Positions 1-11,565 of a stretch of 64,000 nt of DNA are shown here, piece by piece. A program made the translations under genes and the position numbers. Where the stretch lies: assembly GCF_032452875.1 (NCBI RefSeq), contig NC_083878.1, forward strand, positions 40,005,878 to 40,069,877. Reading direction: 5' to 3'. The DNA is from Bos javanicus (taxonomy: Eukaryota > Chordata > Mammalia > Artiodactyla > Bovidae). Positions within the stretch are counted from its first letter, which is position 1. Each line of letters starts with the position of its first letter. Under the pieces are notes generated by a model, which was not told the DNA's origin, searched no databases, and saw only the letters and a list, made by a program, of their open reading frames with translations.

Positions 1-144
1 CCTTGTCCACAGGATTCTTCAGGCAATAATGCTAGAGTGGGTTGCTATGCCCTTCTCTGGGGGATCTTCCTGATCCAGAGATCGAACCTACGTCTCCTGC
101 ACTGGCAGGCCAGTTCTTTACCACTAACACCACGAGGGAAGCCC
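1..144 (-). mobile_element. Bov-tA SINE, cut by window start
   Basis: Reverse-complement Bov-tA SINE. The tRNA-Glu-derived head reads on the minus strand as the usual gggcttccc start, seen here as agggaagccc ending at 144. The body with the caggcaa and agtgggttgc blocks lies to the left. The 3' part lies outside the window. It has no coding role; open frames across it are chance translations. Confidence 0.9.
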
Positions 145-159
145 ACCCAGAACAAAACA

Positions 160-374
160 TGTGTGTTGTGCTTAGTCACTCAGTCGACTTCTACTCTTTG
201 CAACCACATGGACTGTAGCCCGCTAGGCTCCTCTGTCCATGGGGATTCTCCAGGGAAGAATACTGAAGTGGGTTACGATGCCCTCCTCCAGGGGATTTTC
301 CCAATCCAGGGATCGAGGCCAGGTCTCCCTCATTGCAGGGAGATTCTTTACCATCTGAGGCACCAGGGAAGCAG
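160..374 (-). mobile_element. Bov-tA SINE, near full length
   Basis: Second minus-strand Bov-tA only 15 bp beyond the first. It has the GT-rich tail plus cttagtcactcagtc at its 3' end (left) and the tRNA-Glu-derived head (caccagggaagc) at its right end. The internal A/B-box region is diverged. Two same-orientation copies this close form a short direct repeat. Confidence 0.92.
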
Positions 375-394
375 AATAAAACATATCCGCGCTC

Positions 395-535
395 AAATCT
401 CGCTCCTGATGCTTTCTGGTTGTGACATCCTGGATCTAGCAGACAGTATTTCTGAGGCTCAGTTTGTTCATTTGTTAAATAAAATAGCATCACACAGTTT
501 GTAACCTTGTTGCAGGGTGATTGAAAGAGTTAAAG
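395..535 (+). mobile_element. MIR SINE fragment
   Basis: Diverged mammalian-wide MIR, recognised by the core order: a gtgacatcc block, then tctgaggctcagttt, a degraded tgtaaaatgg block, and ttgcagggtgattgaaagagtt. Old, with many substitutions. Confidence 0.7.
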
Positions 536-2028
536 CCCTATTATCATCTCACTCCATAAATCGAAGCTATTACTGAAATCCATAAATACCTCTGCACTAG
601 AAAAGTCTGCACCATTCTTTCAGGATCCACCTTTACTGTTTAATATTTTCTGAAACTCCTAAGTTGTCTATGACTAGGATCACATCAACAGCCTCTTCAG
701 ATACAAAGGAAGCTACTACCTAAATCTAGTCTGAGTGTACATTGTTCTGGAAAGAGTGGGAAGCTTCCCTTAGGAGAGAAAGGAAATTCAAAAGCCAATT
801 TTCCATGTAGAGAAATTAACCGGTCAATTCTGAATGGCCAGGTAAATGGATTCGATTACCTGCTAGCCTGGGAACCTGCAGGCTCTAAATTCTGACTTAA
901 CCTCTTCCTCATCCACATGTTGGTGATCCATGACTACCTAGTGCCTTTCCCTGACATTCATGGGATTCCTTTTCAATCCCTCAAGTACAGCTGCTTTGTT
1001 TTGGTTGGCTGGGGTTCTCAAGGTGTGGCTGCCCTCTGGTGGCAGCTGCCTTCCTCATATCCAAATGTAATCGTTCTTTGACTCTAGCTGCAGAGAGTCC
1101 GGAAGGCTGACTGGCCTCTGCATCCTGTGCAGCGTTCTAGTGAGAGGGAACCACTGACGTTAGCTGCATTTTTTTTTTTTTCCTACCTAAATACTTGTCT
1201 CCTGAAACTCTGCTAACAGCTAAAGACATTTATCATTCCCTCTTTGCATTCTCTTTAACCCAGGCATCTGGACTTGAATTCACACCTAGTCATGGCTCAG
1301 AGGCTCTGCTCTGCTCCCCACATCTGTGGCTCCAGTTCACAGGCACTTAGTATTGCCAATCAAACATCTCTCATTTGGGTGGCTTGCATGCACCTCAGAT
1401 TCCGTAACATAAAATTAAATTAATTTTCCCCCAAACCTGTTCCTCCTCCTTCTGTGCTCAGTGCCTTGGATAAATATCTATCACCCCAGCTCCATAGCTG
1501 TTCCCTTCCGGCTCTATCACTACTGGCTAATTATAGCTGACATGCATATATAAAAGATGACTCTCACAAAAAAAAACTATCACAATAGTTTTTTTCTGCT
1601 TACAGAATAATACTCAAGTGCTTTGGGAAGTTACTCTGGGCCCTTAATAATCTGAAGGACCCAATATAATCCGAGGCTCACTGCCCTAGATCTACAACTT
1701 AATCTTATAAAGTTTTGTAAATCTAACACTAAGAATAGTGTTGGACATTTGGTGGGTGCTTGAAAACACTTTGTGAATTAAATCCAAATATCAGCATAGC
1801 TTAAAATTAAAGGTGCTTTTAAAAACATTAGTTATAACTGCAGTCAGTTAAAAAGTCCATCTCTTATGCTTTAACCTAAACTAATGTAAAGACAAGTTTC
1901 CATTTCCTGTTAATGTGTAGGTGATTTCTTTGGGGGAGGGGAAAGGTAATCACTCAGCGATGGCCAGTAATATTCAGTATTTAGGTCTATCTGTGGACTT
2001 GAGTTTCAGTCTGAGTTTGGTGATTAAG
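536..2028. other. Unique non-coding sequence
   Basis: No long open frame, splice-framed exon or recognised repeat. It contains an interrupted T-run near 1169-1181 and an A9 run near 1570. The only notable site is the CTCF-type motif at 1029-1042, annotated separately. Confidence 0.6.
1029..1042 (-). promoter_or_regulatory. CTCF-type motif, minus strand
   Basis: The plus strand reads ctgccctctggtgg; its reverse complement ccaccagagggcag fits the CTCF core CCASYAGRKGGCRS at all 14 positions. It lies in non-repeat sequence, which makes a retained site more plausible than one carried by a transposon. Occupancy cannot be judged from sequence. CTCF is a zinc-finger protein that anchors chromatin loops in an orientation-dependent way. 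Confidence 0.6.
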
Positions 2029-2039
2029 AAGGCAGTCTC

Positions 2040-2722
2040 CATATGATCCAGCAATCCCACTGCTGGGCATACACACCGAGGAAACCAGAATTGAAAGAGA
2101 CATGTGTACTCCAATGTTCATTACAGCACTGTTTACAATAGCTAGGACATGGAAGCAACCTAGATGTCCATCAGCAACTGAATGAATAAGAAAGCTGTGG
2201 TACCTATACATAATGGAATATCACTCAGCTATTACAAAGAATGCATTTGAATTAGTTCTAACGAGGTGGATGAAACTGGAGCCTATTATACAGAGCGAAG
2301 TAAGTCAAAAAAAAAACAAAACACCAATACAGTATATTAATGCATATATATGGAATTTAGAAAGATGGTAATGATAACCCTATATGCAAGACAGCAAAAG
2401 ATACACAGATGTAAAGAACAGACTTTTGGACTCTGTGGGAGAAGGTGAGGGTGGGATGATTTGAAAGAGTAGCATTGAAACATGTATATTACCATATGTG
2501 AAACAGATCGCCAGTCCAGGTTTGATCCATGAGACAGGGCGTTCACGGCCGGTGCACTGAGACGACCCTGAAGGATGGGATGGGGAGGGAGGTAGGAGGG
2601 GGGTTCAGGATGGGGGACACATGTACACCCATGGCTGATTCATGTCAAAGTATGGCAAAAATCACTATAATATTGTAAAGTAATTAGCCTCCAATTAAAA
2701 TAAATAAATTAATTTTTTTAAA
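2040..2722 (+). mobile_element. L1 LINE, 5'-truncated 3' end with TSD
   Basis: The last part of L1 ORF2 (gatccagcaatcccactgct, then the acatggaagcaacctagatg block) is followed by a G-rich 3' UTR and an A-rich tail ending near 2722. It is flanked by an 11-bp direct repeat aaggcagtctc at 2029-2039 and 2723-2733, so both ends are fixed. Stops and indels make it non-coding. The 3' UTR has several G runs near 2577-2622. Confidence 0.93.
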
Positions 2723-2782
2723 AAGGCAGTCTCTGAGGTTGGACATCTATGTTTAAATATCAATTCTTTCTTTCATTAGACC

Positions 2783-3003
2783 TTAAAGAAAGTGAAGTTG
2801 CTCAGTCTTGACTGACTTTTTGCGACTCCATGGACTGTAGCCTACCAGCCTCCTCCATCCATGGGATTTTCCAGGCAAGAGTACTGGAGTGGGTTGCCAT
2901 TTCCTTCTCCAGGGGATCTTCCCAATGCAGGGATCAAACCCGAGTTTTCTGCATTGCAGGCAGACACTTTACCATCTGAGCCACCAGGTAAGCCAAACTT
3001 TAA
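2783..3003 (-). mobile_element. Bov-tA SINE with TSD
   Basis: Full-length minus-strand Bov-tA, from the tail at agttgctcagtc to the tRNA-derived head at ccaccaggtaagcc. The 10-bp direct repeat tcattagacc at 2773-2782 and 3004-3013 marks the target-site duplication. It appears to have landed in an older MIR-like stretch that resumes to the right. Confidence 0.93.
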
Positions 3004-3084
3004 TCATTAGACCATAGGCATACTAATTATATCTCTAGAACATTTTTTAATCTATCAAGTTGGAATAAAGAAATTACTTATCAA

Positions 3085-3190
3085 GATATTTTATAGGATT
3101 AATTGGAATAATGCACAAAAAACATTTACACAGTGCCTAGTAGATAGTAACTGCTCTATAAATGTTAGTCACAGTAGTAGCTGTCATCTA
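3085..3190 (+). mobile_element. MIR SINE, 3' part
   Basis: Diverged MIR 3' region: an ataggattaattggaataatg block, then acacagtgcctagtagatag, then ctctataaatgtta. Sequence left of the Bov-tA may be the 5' part of the same MIR, but it is too decayed to be sure. Confidence 0.75.
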
Positions 3191-3340
3191 TACACCTCAT
3201 GTCTACATGGATATTTATGATATATAAAATTCCAGGAAGACAATAATATGATTCATAATGCATAAACATCGTGATGAGAAGAGAATTCTACTGAGAATTC
3301 TGTTGTTTTATGAGCATTGCTAATTTGGCTTAATTCACAA

Positions 3341-5550
3341 TTCAGTTCATTTCAGTCACTCAGTCATGTCTAACTATTTGCAACCCCATGGACTGCGGCA
3401 TGCCAGGCTTCCCTGTCCATCACCAACTCCTGGAGCTTGCTCAAGTCATGTCCATTGAGTCAGTGATGACATCCAATCATCTTATCCTTGGTCATCCTCC
3501 TCTCCTCTTGTCTTCAATCTTTCCCAGCATCAGGGTCTTTCCAATGAGTATCTCCATAGTTCTTAGCATTGGGTGGCCAAAGTATTGGAGTTTCAGCTTC
3601 AGCATCAGTCCTTCCAATGAATATCCAGGACTGACTTCATTCAGGATTGAGTGGCTTGATCTCCTTGCAGTCCAAGGGATTCTCAAGAGTCTTCTCCAAC
3701 ACCACAGTTCAAAAGCATCAATTCTTCGGCACTCAGCTTTCTGTATAGTCCAACTCTCAAATCCATACACGACTTGAAAAAACCATAGCTTTAAGTAGAC
3801 GGACTTCTGTTAGCAAAGTAATATCTCTGCTTTTTAGTATGCTGTCTAGGTTGGTCATAGCTTTTCTTCCAAGGAGCAAGCATCTTTTGATTCATGGCTG
3901 CAGTCACCATCTGCAGTGATTTTGGAAACCGCCCCCCCCCCAAATAAAGTCTCTCACTGTTTCCATTGTTTCCTCATCTATTTGTCATGAAGTGATGGGA
4001 CTGGATGCCATGATCTTAGTTTTCTGAATTTTAAGACAACTTTTTCACTCTCCTCTTTCACTTTCATCAAGAGGCTCTTCAGTTCTCCTTCGCTTTCTGC
4101 TGTAAGGGTGGTATCATCTGCATATCTGAGGCTATTAATATTTCTCCTGGTAATCTTGATTCCAGTTTGTGCTTCATCCAACCTGTCATTTCGCATGATG
4201 TACTCTTCATATAAGTTAAATAAGCAGGGTGACAGTATACAGCCTTGAAGTACGCTTTTCACAATTTGGAACAAGTCCCTTGTTCCATGTACACTTCTAA
4301 CTGTTGCATCTTGACCTGCATACAGATTTCTCAGGAGGCAGGTCAGGTGGTCTGGTATTCCCATATCTTGAAGAATTTTCCATAGCTTATTGTGATCCAC
4401 ACAGTCAAAGGCTTTGGCATAGTCAGTAAAACAGAAGTAGATTTTTTTTTTTTTGGAACTCTCTTGCTTTTTCAATGATCCAACAGATGTTGGCAATTTG
4501 AAGTCTGGTTCCTCTGCCTTTTCTACACCCAGCTTGATCATTTGGAAGTTCACGGTTTACCTAATGTTGAAGCCTGGCTTGGAGAATTTTGAGCATTACT
4601 TTGCTAGTGTGTGAGATGAGTGCAATTGTGCGATAGTTTGAACATTTTTTGGCCTTGCCTTTCTTTGGAATTGGAATGAATACTGACCTTTTCCAGTCTT
4701 ATGGCCACTGCTGAGTTTTCCATATTTGCTGGCATATTGAGTGCAGCACTTTCATAGCATTATCTTTCAGGATGTGAAATAGCTTAACTGGAATTCTGTC
4801 ACCTCCACTAGCTTTGGTCGTAACGATGCTTCCTAAAGCCCACATGACTTCACATTCCAGGATGTCTGGCTCTAGGTGCATGATCACTCCATCGTGGTTA
4901 CCTGGGTCATGAAGATCTTTTTTCTATAGTTTTGTGTATTTTAGCCACCTCTTTTTAATATCTTCTGCTTTTGTTAGGTCGATACTGTTTCTGTCCTTTA
5001 CTGTGCTCATCTTTGCATGAAATTTTCCCTTGGTATCTCTAATTTTCTTGAAGAGATCTCTAGTCTTTCCCATTCTATTGGTTTCCTCTATTTCTTTGCA
5101 TTGATCACTGAGGAAGGCTTTCGGATCTCTCCTTGCTAGTCTTTGGAACTCTGCATTCAAATAGGTATATTTTTCCTTTTCTCCTTTGCCTTTGGCTTCT
5201 CTTCTTTTCTCAGGTATTTGTAAGGCCCTCTCAGACAACCATTTTGCCTTTTTGCTTTTCTTTTTCATGAGGATCGTCTTGACCACAGACTCCTGTACAA
5301 TGTCATGTACAATGTCCCCATACTTCTTCAGGCACTCTGTCTATCAGATCTAATCCCTTTAATCTGCTTGTGACTTCTACTATATAATCATAAGGGATGT
5401 TATTTAGGTCATACCTGAATGGTCTAGTGGTTTTCCCTACTTTTTCTTCAATTTAAGTCTGAATTTGACAATAAGGAGTTCATGATCTGAGCCACAATCA
5501 TCCTCCAGTCTTGTTTTTCTTGACTGTATAGAGCTTCTCCATCTTTGGTA
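3341..5550 (-). mobile_element. BovB LINE (RTE clade), 5'-truncated, 2.2 kb
   Basis: Minus-strand BovB. The 3' terminus is at the left (ttcatttcagtcactcagtc). Reading leftward from about 5550, it encodes the end of the endonuclease domain, the lysine-rich linker (4924-5286), and the reverse transcriptase. The 191-residue piece at 3978-4553 keeps the RT core, including FDCVDH, QGCILSP and the catalytic YADD. The C-terminal region is at 3492-3770. The frame is broken into at least four pieces by indels and stops; an A14-type run on the coding strand (4441-4455) has expanded within RT. Inactive relic; the 5' UTR and most of the endonuclease are missing. Confidence 0.96.
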
Positions 5551-5804
5551 CTAATTCTCTGTAGGTACATGTGAAAACAATGCCCATGTTAATAAGTACA
5601 TGTTGTAGAATGTTGAGCCACTATTTTACAGGAGGTAAATTCCAGGTGGGTATATTGCAGCTCAGTAAACAGTTTCATCACCTGGACTCCAGTGCTGAAA
5701 AACCTAGAAAATTATTGTTCCCAGGATATTTCACTATTCTTCTTTCACTTGTAGACATTGCAATTTTACATTGCAATTTTTTAAATGTACCAAAGATCAT
5801 TGGT

Positions 5805-5967
5805 ACATGCTTAGTCACTCTGTTCCTCAGTTCCCTTACATGTAAAATGGGGGTCATAATAATAGGAGCTACTATGTACAGGTGTTTTCAGAATTAAATG
5901 AATTAACATATTAAAGTGCTTAAAACAAGTGATTGATCTAAGGAATTAAATAAGTGCTGACTATTAC
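5805..5967 (+). mobile_element. MIR SINE
   Basis: Well-preserved MIR central and 3' region: cttagtcactctgttcctca, tgtaaaatgggggtcat, the gaattaaatgaattaac block and aagtgctgac. The 254 bp to its left after the BovB end (5551-5804) show nothing recognisable. Confidence 0.85.
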
Positions 5968-6149
5968 ATTCAGAGTAAGTATCCATTTAGAGATAAGATT
6001 GCCTCAGAAAATTCAGAGCAGATGGATACACAGACATAAAGTAAAATAAAAAACAGATGAATAAAGATACGTAAGAAAACTATAAAACCAGAACCCTTTC
6101 CACTTGACCCTATGAGAACATTTGCTATTGAAATCAAATGACAACAATG

Positions 6150-6196
6150 TGCTGCAGTCCATGGGGTCACAGAGTCAGACACAACTTAGCAACTGA
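6150..6196 (+). mobile_element. Very short BovB/Bov-A 3' tail insertion
   Basis: About 47 bp matching the shared 3' end of BovB and Bov-A SINEs (gctgcagtccatggggtcac, agagtcagacacaactt). It is bracketed by the 9-bp repeat acaacaatg at 6141-6149 and 6197-6205. That is what an extreme 5' truncation would leave. The caveat is that acaacaa can also be the element's own tail. A further isolated match to the Bov-tA head sits at about 6352-6368. Confidence 0.65.
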
Positions 6197-6205
6197 ACAA
6201 CAATG

Positions 6206-6785
6206 ACGGTATCATATCTGGTGGTTTGACATATGTTTAAGGAAGTAAAAATTTACACAGAGAGTTTGTATATTTTGGAGCTTAAAATGTGTACAAATAA
6301 AATTTGAATGCTCACTTCACACTATTTTGCTTTTCTTTCATCTTAAAAAATGGGCTTTCCTGGTGGCAAAGTAATAAATATCCCCAAAAAAGCATTTGTT
6401 TTCCTAATTGATCAAGAATTTCTCTACTAAGTATGGGATTAAAGAGGCAAATATATGCAGAATATATATTCCCATCATCAGTGGCTTATGTTCTTTGCAA
6501 CAATCAAGTTACCTGGAGGGTAGAATCCTTTTATATTTCCCTTTACATCCTGGAAGTTATTCTAAATTGACTGATCAGACACTCCAGGGACACTTGCTGA
6601 AGGTACTCTGTTCTGCGAGCCCACTCTAGACCTATTGATCAGAACTCTCAAGATGTCTTCAAGGAATCTGTATGTCTAACAAGCACCCCAGTAATTCCAG
6701 TAACCATTTGATTTGGGAGCTGTTACTGGCATGCCTGGTAAAAGATTCTGCACATAATGGGCATTAGGTAGAAAGCAATTTAAAA
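6206..6785. other. Unique AT-rich sequence
   Basis: No gene or repeat identified apart from the roughly 17-bp SINE-head match near 6352. The frames are short and lack known domains. Confidence 0.5.
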
Positions 6786-6789
6786 TGTG

Positions 6790-7008
6790 AAGTTAGAACT
6801 TCTTATTTCGACTTCTGGTTCTATTACTTACCAAGAGGATGAGTTTAGACACTGTTATCTTTAAAAATCATCAATTTCCTCAACTGCAAAAGGAAACTAA
6901 TCATATCTATCTTATAGGATTACTGTGAAATTAAACAAAAGCAAAAGTAAAGCGCCAAACACAGTGCCTGACACAAAGTACATGAGTAATAAATGTTAGT
7001 CCTTTATA
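6790..7008 (+). mobile_element. MIR SINE
   Basis: MIR blocks in order: a ggttctattacttacc segment, an aatttcctcaactgcaaaag segment, aggattactgtgaaattaaa, acagtgcctgacacaaagta and aataaatgttagtc. Nearly full length and moderately diverged. The following 7009-7387 shows no gene or repeat I recognise. Confidence 0.88.
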
Positions 7009-7396
7009 AAGGTAATATTATTTTCCATAAATACAGATGGAACAGAGGACATAATTTTTCCATGGAATGGCATTTGAAAAAGTCTTTAAATACTATTCTT
7101 CTCGTCCCCAGGAATTCCGTAAAGAGAGATGGATTTAACATTTCTGCCTTTTGCTCATCTGTTAGCACTAACATCAATGCAATGATGTTCTGTAGACTGT
7201 TGCTAGAGCAACACTTCTGGAAGCCTCTTTTCGTCTTTGTGCATAAAATGGAACTAAGACATTAGTATTCTGACAATGAATTTTTGGAAGGGATTCTTTA
7301 AAATAAACTTCAAACCAAAACATTTTATAAGAATGCTGACATAATTACTCAAAAATGTCTTTAAGAATTAGACAGGATTCCTAGGAGAAAAGGAGT

Positions 7397-7720
7397 TGTT
7401 ATCTGCTAAGTCATGTCCGACTCTTTGCAACCCCATACACTGTAGCACCTCAGGCTCCTCTCTCCTCCACTGTCTCCTAGAGTCTGCTCAAATTCATGTC
7501 CATCGAGTCAGCGATGCTATCTAACAATCTCATCCTCTGCTGCCCCCTTTTCCTTTTGCCTTCAATCTTTCCCAGCATCAGTCTTTTCCAATGGCCTGGC
7601 TCTTTGCATCAGGTGACCAAAGTATTGGAGCTTCAGTAACAGTCCTTCCAATGTACAGGGTTGATTTCTTTTAGGATCGACTTGTTTAATTTCCTTGCTG
7701 TCCAAGGGACTCTCAAGGAT
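7397..7720 (-). mobile_element. BovB LINE, 3' fragment with probable TSD
   Basis: Minus-strand BovB 3' end of about 324 bp, covering only the C-terminal coding region and 3' terminus. Flanking 9-mers aaaaggagt (7388-7396) and aagaggagt (7721-7729) differ at one base and probably are the TSD. Several small deletions relative to the other copies; non-coding. Confidence 0.88.
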
Positions 7721-7729
7721 AAGAGGAGT

Positions 7730-8272
7730 AGAGAATACCAATGGGAGATTTTTTTATTCACTCCACGTAGTCTATTTCCATTAGTTGACCCATCCTAAGG
7801 CACCTTCTATTACTCCTTTAAAAATGCCCCATCTGCATTTTTTAACAAGAAAAAGATCTAATAAAATTGTTATCTCATTGATAACAATGCACCTCACTTA
7901 TCAACTTCCCATTGTTTAGTTGTCTTTGAAACTCAAAGTTTCAGAGAATATTGATCCAGTCAAGTTACACAGAGGAAAGTACTTTACATAATGAAGTTGG
8001 CTGTTTTATATTCACACAAGATAAAAGTGTCAATTAAGGTATCAAGTAAACTGCCCATATATACTCCTTATCATGAAATATTAGAATTTTCAAGGTCATT
8101 AGCCTTCTAGTTTTATCATTGTGTGATGAAATTTAAAAAGCAAATGTAATCTCTTATTTCAATTTAGCATTGAGGGAGGAAAGAATCTATAAGAAACCTG
8201 TCACCTTCCAAAATGAGCAGTCAGAAACCTACACTAGACACAAAGAGATTGGCCCTGGAATTGTGGGGAGGT
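7730..8272. other. Unique AT-rich sequence
   Basis: No repeat family, gene or RNA recognised. Contains the local dyad ttgttatctcattgataaca near 7868-7887, a short imperfect palindrome. Confidence 0.5.
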
Positions 8273-8274
8273 GG

Positions 8275-8525
8275 GTGCTGCAGGAGCCAGGACACTGGAC
8301 TTGGATGGAGCTGATTTCCTGTCTAAGTCTGTACCACTTGCTACCTAATATGACTGTAGGCACATCACTTACTTTCTCTGGACATCAGGGTTTTTCTGTC
8401 TGTCAATTTTTCAAATAGAAAAATAATTCTGGTGCAAGTTTATTATAAAGATTAAATAATATAAAATTTATTATTCTTCAACAGTGCCTGACATATAATG
8501 TGTGAATAGTAGCTCTTATTGGCTC
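8275..8525 (+). mobile_element. MIR SINE
   Basis: Nearly full-length MIR: gacactggacttggatggag, a gtaccacttgctacctaata block, a cacatcacttactttctctg block, a degraded tgtaaaa segment, tattataaagattaaataat and acagtgcctgacatataatg. The small frame over its left part is not a gene. Confidence 0.85.
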
Positions 8526-9566
8526 AAACCAAATGTTAACACAGGGAATAAATTTCATAAAAAATGGGAACTATATCTTTCTATACAAATAGTAAGCACT
8601 CCATGGCTTTAGGTGCCCATAGGAAGAGTTATAACTGAATGTTTTATGGAAATATTACCACATCAACTGCAATTGATGATTGATGTGGATAGTGTATTCT
8701 ACAAAAACAGAATTACTGTTATTCTATTTAAGCCTCCACACTATGTAAGGTACATTCCCTGGCATAGTGGAGACAATGATACAACCATGGTCTCTGTCCT
8801 TGTTGAGTTTACAGTCAGGTGGAGAAGTAGATTATGATAATAAGTAATAAACATAAATGTCATAATTACAAATCCTGTGATTCTCTGACCACACACTCCC
8901 TGGAAATGGTGGATATTTTGAGATTCAAAATTTCAAAACTTGGCTGGCCTTGATCCCAGTTTTATTTTTAAGAACAATGTGGGTTCTGGAGCATGGAGCT
9001 CATTCTATTAGTGCTGAGCTAAGATTAGATTTAATTATTCATATGTAATCTCTTAGGAATTCAATGTTCAATATTCAAAACTGAATGAATTATTGGTGCA
9101 TCAATGAATTACACTTACATTTATTAATTAGGCTTCAAGTATGTAATATATAAATTATTATTTCAATATGTATATTTTCCCAGAAATGCTGTCTGATAAA
9201 TTTGAGAAACTGAGTTTCAATCAAGCCCCAATTTCAGTCAAGTCCTCATCACAATCTATTCCCTGTTCTCCTTTTTAGAATAAGAACAATAGCAATGTAA
9301 CTGCCTCACAGTTGCCTGAGCCCACTTATTTTGTAGCAGAAAAGATAGTTGAAGATACTCTAAACAACAGAAAATTGTGATTTTGTAAAGGAGAAGCATA
9401 ATTTAGATTGCATGTAGTCATAAACATTTCCTGAGGAAATAATTCTCTGAATCCTGAAGAATTAAATCTTTTGATTCATGCTGAAGGAAGGGGTATTTCT
9501 CACAACAGGATCAAAAGGGTAAATGTATTAAACAAGTGTGCTCATGCATTTTAAGAACGTTTATAT
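8526..9566. other. Mostly unique, with a possible old repeat
   Basis: About 8735-8830 resembles the common mammalian motif order 'amount of change/balanced ... tccttgttgagtttacagtc' of an ancient interspersed repeat, but I cannot fix its family. The rest is AT-rich unique sequence with no coding support. Confidence 0.4.
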
Positions 9567-9700
9567 GCATGCTCAGTCATTCAGTCACGTCTAACTCTTT
9601 GCAATCATATGGACTGCAGCCTGCCAGGCTCCTCTGTCCATGGAAACTTCCAGGCAAGAATACTGGAGTGATTTTCTATTTCCTACTCTAGGGGATCTTG
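9567..9700 (-). mobile_element. Bov-tA SINE, head missing
   Basis: Minus-strand Bov-tA body and 3' end (gctcagtcattcagtcacgt to ctctaggggatcttg). The tRNA-derived head expected on the right is absent, so the copy is 5'-truncated or was later deleted. Confidence 0.88.
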
Positions 9701-9880
9701 TTTAGGTAGTAAGAAATGTGGCAGGAGATAAGGACAGTGGCATTGGCTAAGGCCAGATTGTGTAGCATCTTGAAGGCTGTTATGGACTCTATCCTAAGCG
9801 CACAAGAAACCTACCAAAGAACATAATCCATGGGTCAGACAGCCTAAGTTCTTCTTTAACAACAGAACAATTTCCAAAGA
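9701..9880. other. Probable ancient interspersed repeat
   Basis: The segment around ggccagattgtgtagcatct, then tgaaggctgttatggactct, follows the word order of an old, very common mammalian repeat. The family is not resolvable by eye. Confidence 0.35.
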
Positions 9881-11195
9881 GCTCAGTTCAGTTCAGTCAT
9901 TCAGTTGTGTCTGACTATTTGCAACCACATGCACTGCAGCATGCCAGGCTTCCCTGTCCATCATCAACTCCCGGAGCTTGCTCAAACTCAATGTCCATCG
10001 AGTCGGTGATACCATCCAATCATCTCACTCTCTGTCATTCCCTTCTCCTCCTGCCTTCAATCTCTCCCAGCATCAGGGTCTTTCCAATGAGTGAGTTCTT
10101 CACATAAGGTGGCCAAAAAACTAGAGTTTCAGCTTCAGCATCAGTCCTTTCAATGAATCCTCAGAACTGATTTCATTTAGGATTGACTAGTTTGATCTCC
10201 TTGCAGTCCAAGGGACTCTCAAGAGTCTTCTCCAGCATCACAGTTCAAAAGCATCAATTCTTTGGCACTCAGCTTTCTTTATGGCCCAACTCTCACATCC
10301 ATACGTGACTACTGGATAAACCATAGCTTTGACTAGATGGACACTTGTTGGTAAAGTAATGTCTCTACTTTTTACTATGCTGTCTATGTTGGTCATAGCT
10401 TTTCTTCCAAGGAGCAAGTGTCTTTTAATTTCATGGCTGCAGTCACTATCTGCAGTGATTTTGGAGCCCAAAAAATAAAGTCTCTCACTGTTTCCCTTAT
10501 TTCCCCATCTATGGCCATGAAGTGATGGGACTGGATGCCATGATCTTAGTTTTCTGAATGTTGAGCTTTAAGCCAATTTTTCACTTTTCCCTTTCACTTT
10601 CATCAAGAGGTTCCTTAGTTCTTTGCTTTCTGCAAAGGGTGGTGTCATCTGCATATCTGAGGCTATTGATATTTCTCCTGGTAATCTTGATTCCAGCTTG
10701 TGCTTCATCCAGCCTGGCATTTCGCATGATGTATTATGCATACAAGTTAAATTAGCAGGGTGACAATATACAGCCTTGATGTATGCCTTTCACAATATGG
10801 AACCATTCTGTTGTTCCATGTCTGGTTCTAACTGTTGCTTCTTGACCTGCATACAGATTTCTCAGGAGGCAGGTCAGGTGGTCTGGTATTCCCATATCTT
10901 GAAGAATTTTCATACTTTGTTGTGATCCACACACTCAAAGGCTTCGGCATAGTCAATAAAGCAGAAGTTTTTTTTTTGTTTTCTGGAGCTCTCTTGCTTT
11001 TTCAATGATCCAATGGATGTTGGCAGTTTGATCTGTGGTTCCTCTGCCTTTTCTAAATCCAGCTTGAACATCTGGAATTTCATGGTTCATGTACTGTTGA
11101 AGCCTGGCATGCAGAATTTTGTACATTACTTTGCTAGTGTGTGAAATAAGTGTAATTGTGTAATAGGTGAACATTCTTTGGCATTGCCTTTCTTA
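9881..11195 (-). mobile_element. BovB LINE, 5'-truncated, 1.3 kb
   Basis: Minus-strand BovB from its 3' terminus, which has an agttcagttcag tail (left), into the middle of RT (about 11195). Readable protein pieces lie at 10953-11174 (RT N-terminal part, with ISHTSKVMYKIL), 10752-10934 (YAGQEATVR, QGCILSPC) and 10238-10471 (C-terminal region). Stops and single-base indels separate them. There is a T-run at 10970-10977 within the coding region, as in the copy at 3.3-5.5 kb. No endonuclease; no convincing TSD. Confidence 0.95.
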
Positions 11196-11364
11196 GTGAC
11201 TATCAAAACAATGGCCTACTTTTTGGCTCATATGAAATATCTATTATGGCTTCACTGTGCTTCTGCTCTGTCTCCTTAATTCCAGGACCACAGCTGAAGG
11301 AGAAGCCTTGCAACTGAAATGACCAAAGAAAGAAGAGTGATGACGAAGTCTGTCAACAGCTCTT

Positions 11365-11565
11365 CTTTAAAATTAATTTTGATTAGAGTGTTGTTGACTT
11401 ATACTGTTTTGTTAGTTTTTGCTGTATAACAAAACGAATCAGTTGCACATATACATGTATCTCCTCTTTTTTAGATTTTTTTCCCACATAGATCATTACA
11501 GAGTACTGAGTAGAGTTCCCTGTGCTATACAGTAGGTCCTTATTAGTTGTCCATTCTAAAGTTTA
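11365..11565 (-). mobile_element. L1 3' UTR fragment
   Basis: Reverse complement of the L1 3' end also seen in plus orientation at 53170-53240: ctgtgctatacagtaggtcc corresponds to the 'tgtgtagcacagggaactc' block. Also contains cacatatacatgtatctcc and the gttgttgacttatactg end. 5'-truncated. Confidence 0.85.

Noticed and set aside
160..374. Tandem Bov-tA copies as a CRISPR-like or satellite array
   Set aside because: Only two SINEs of unequal length with no regular spacers; the rest of the window has dispersed copies with individual TSDs.
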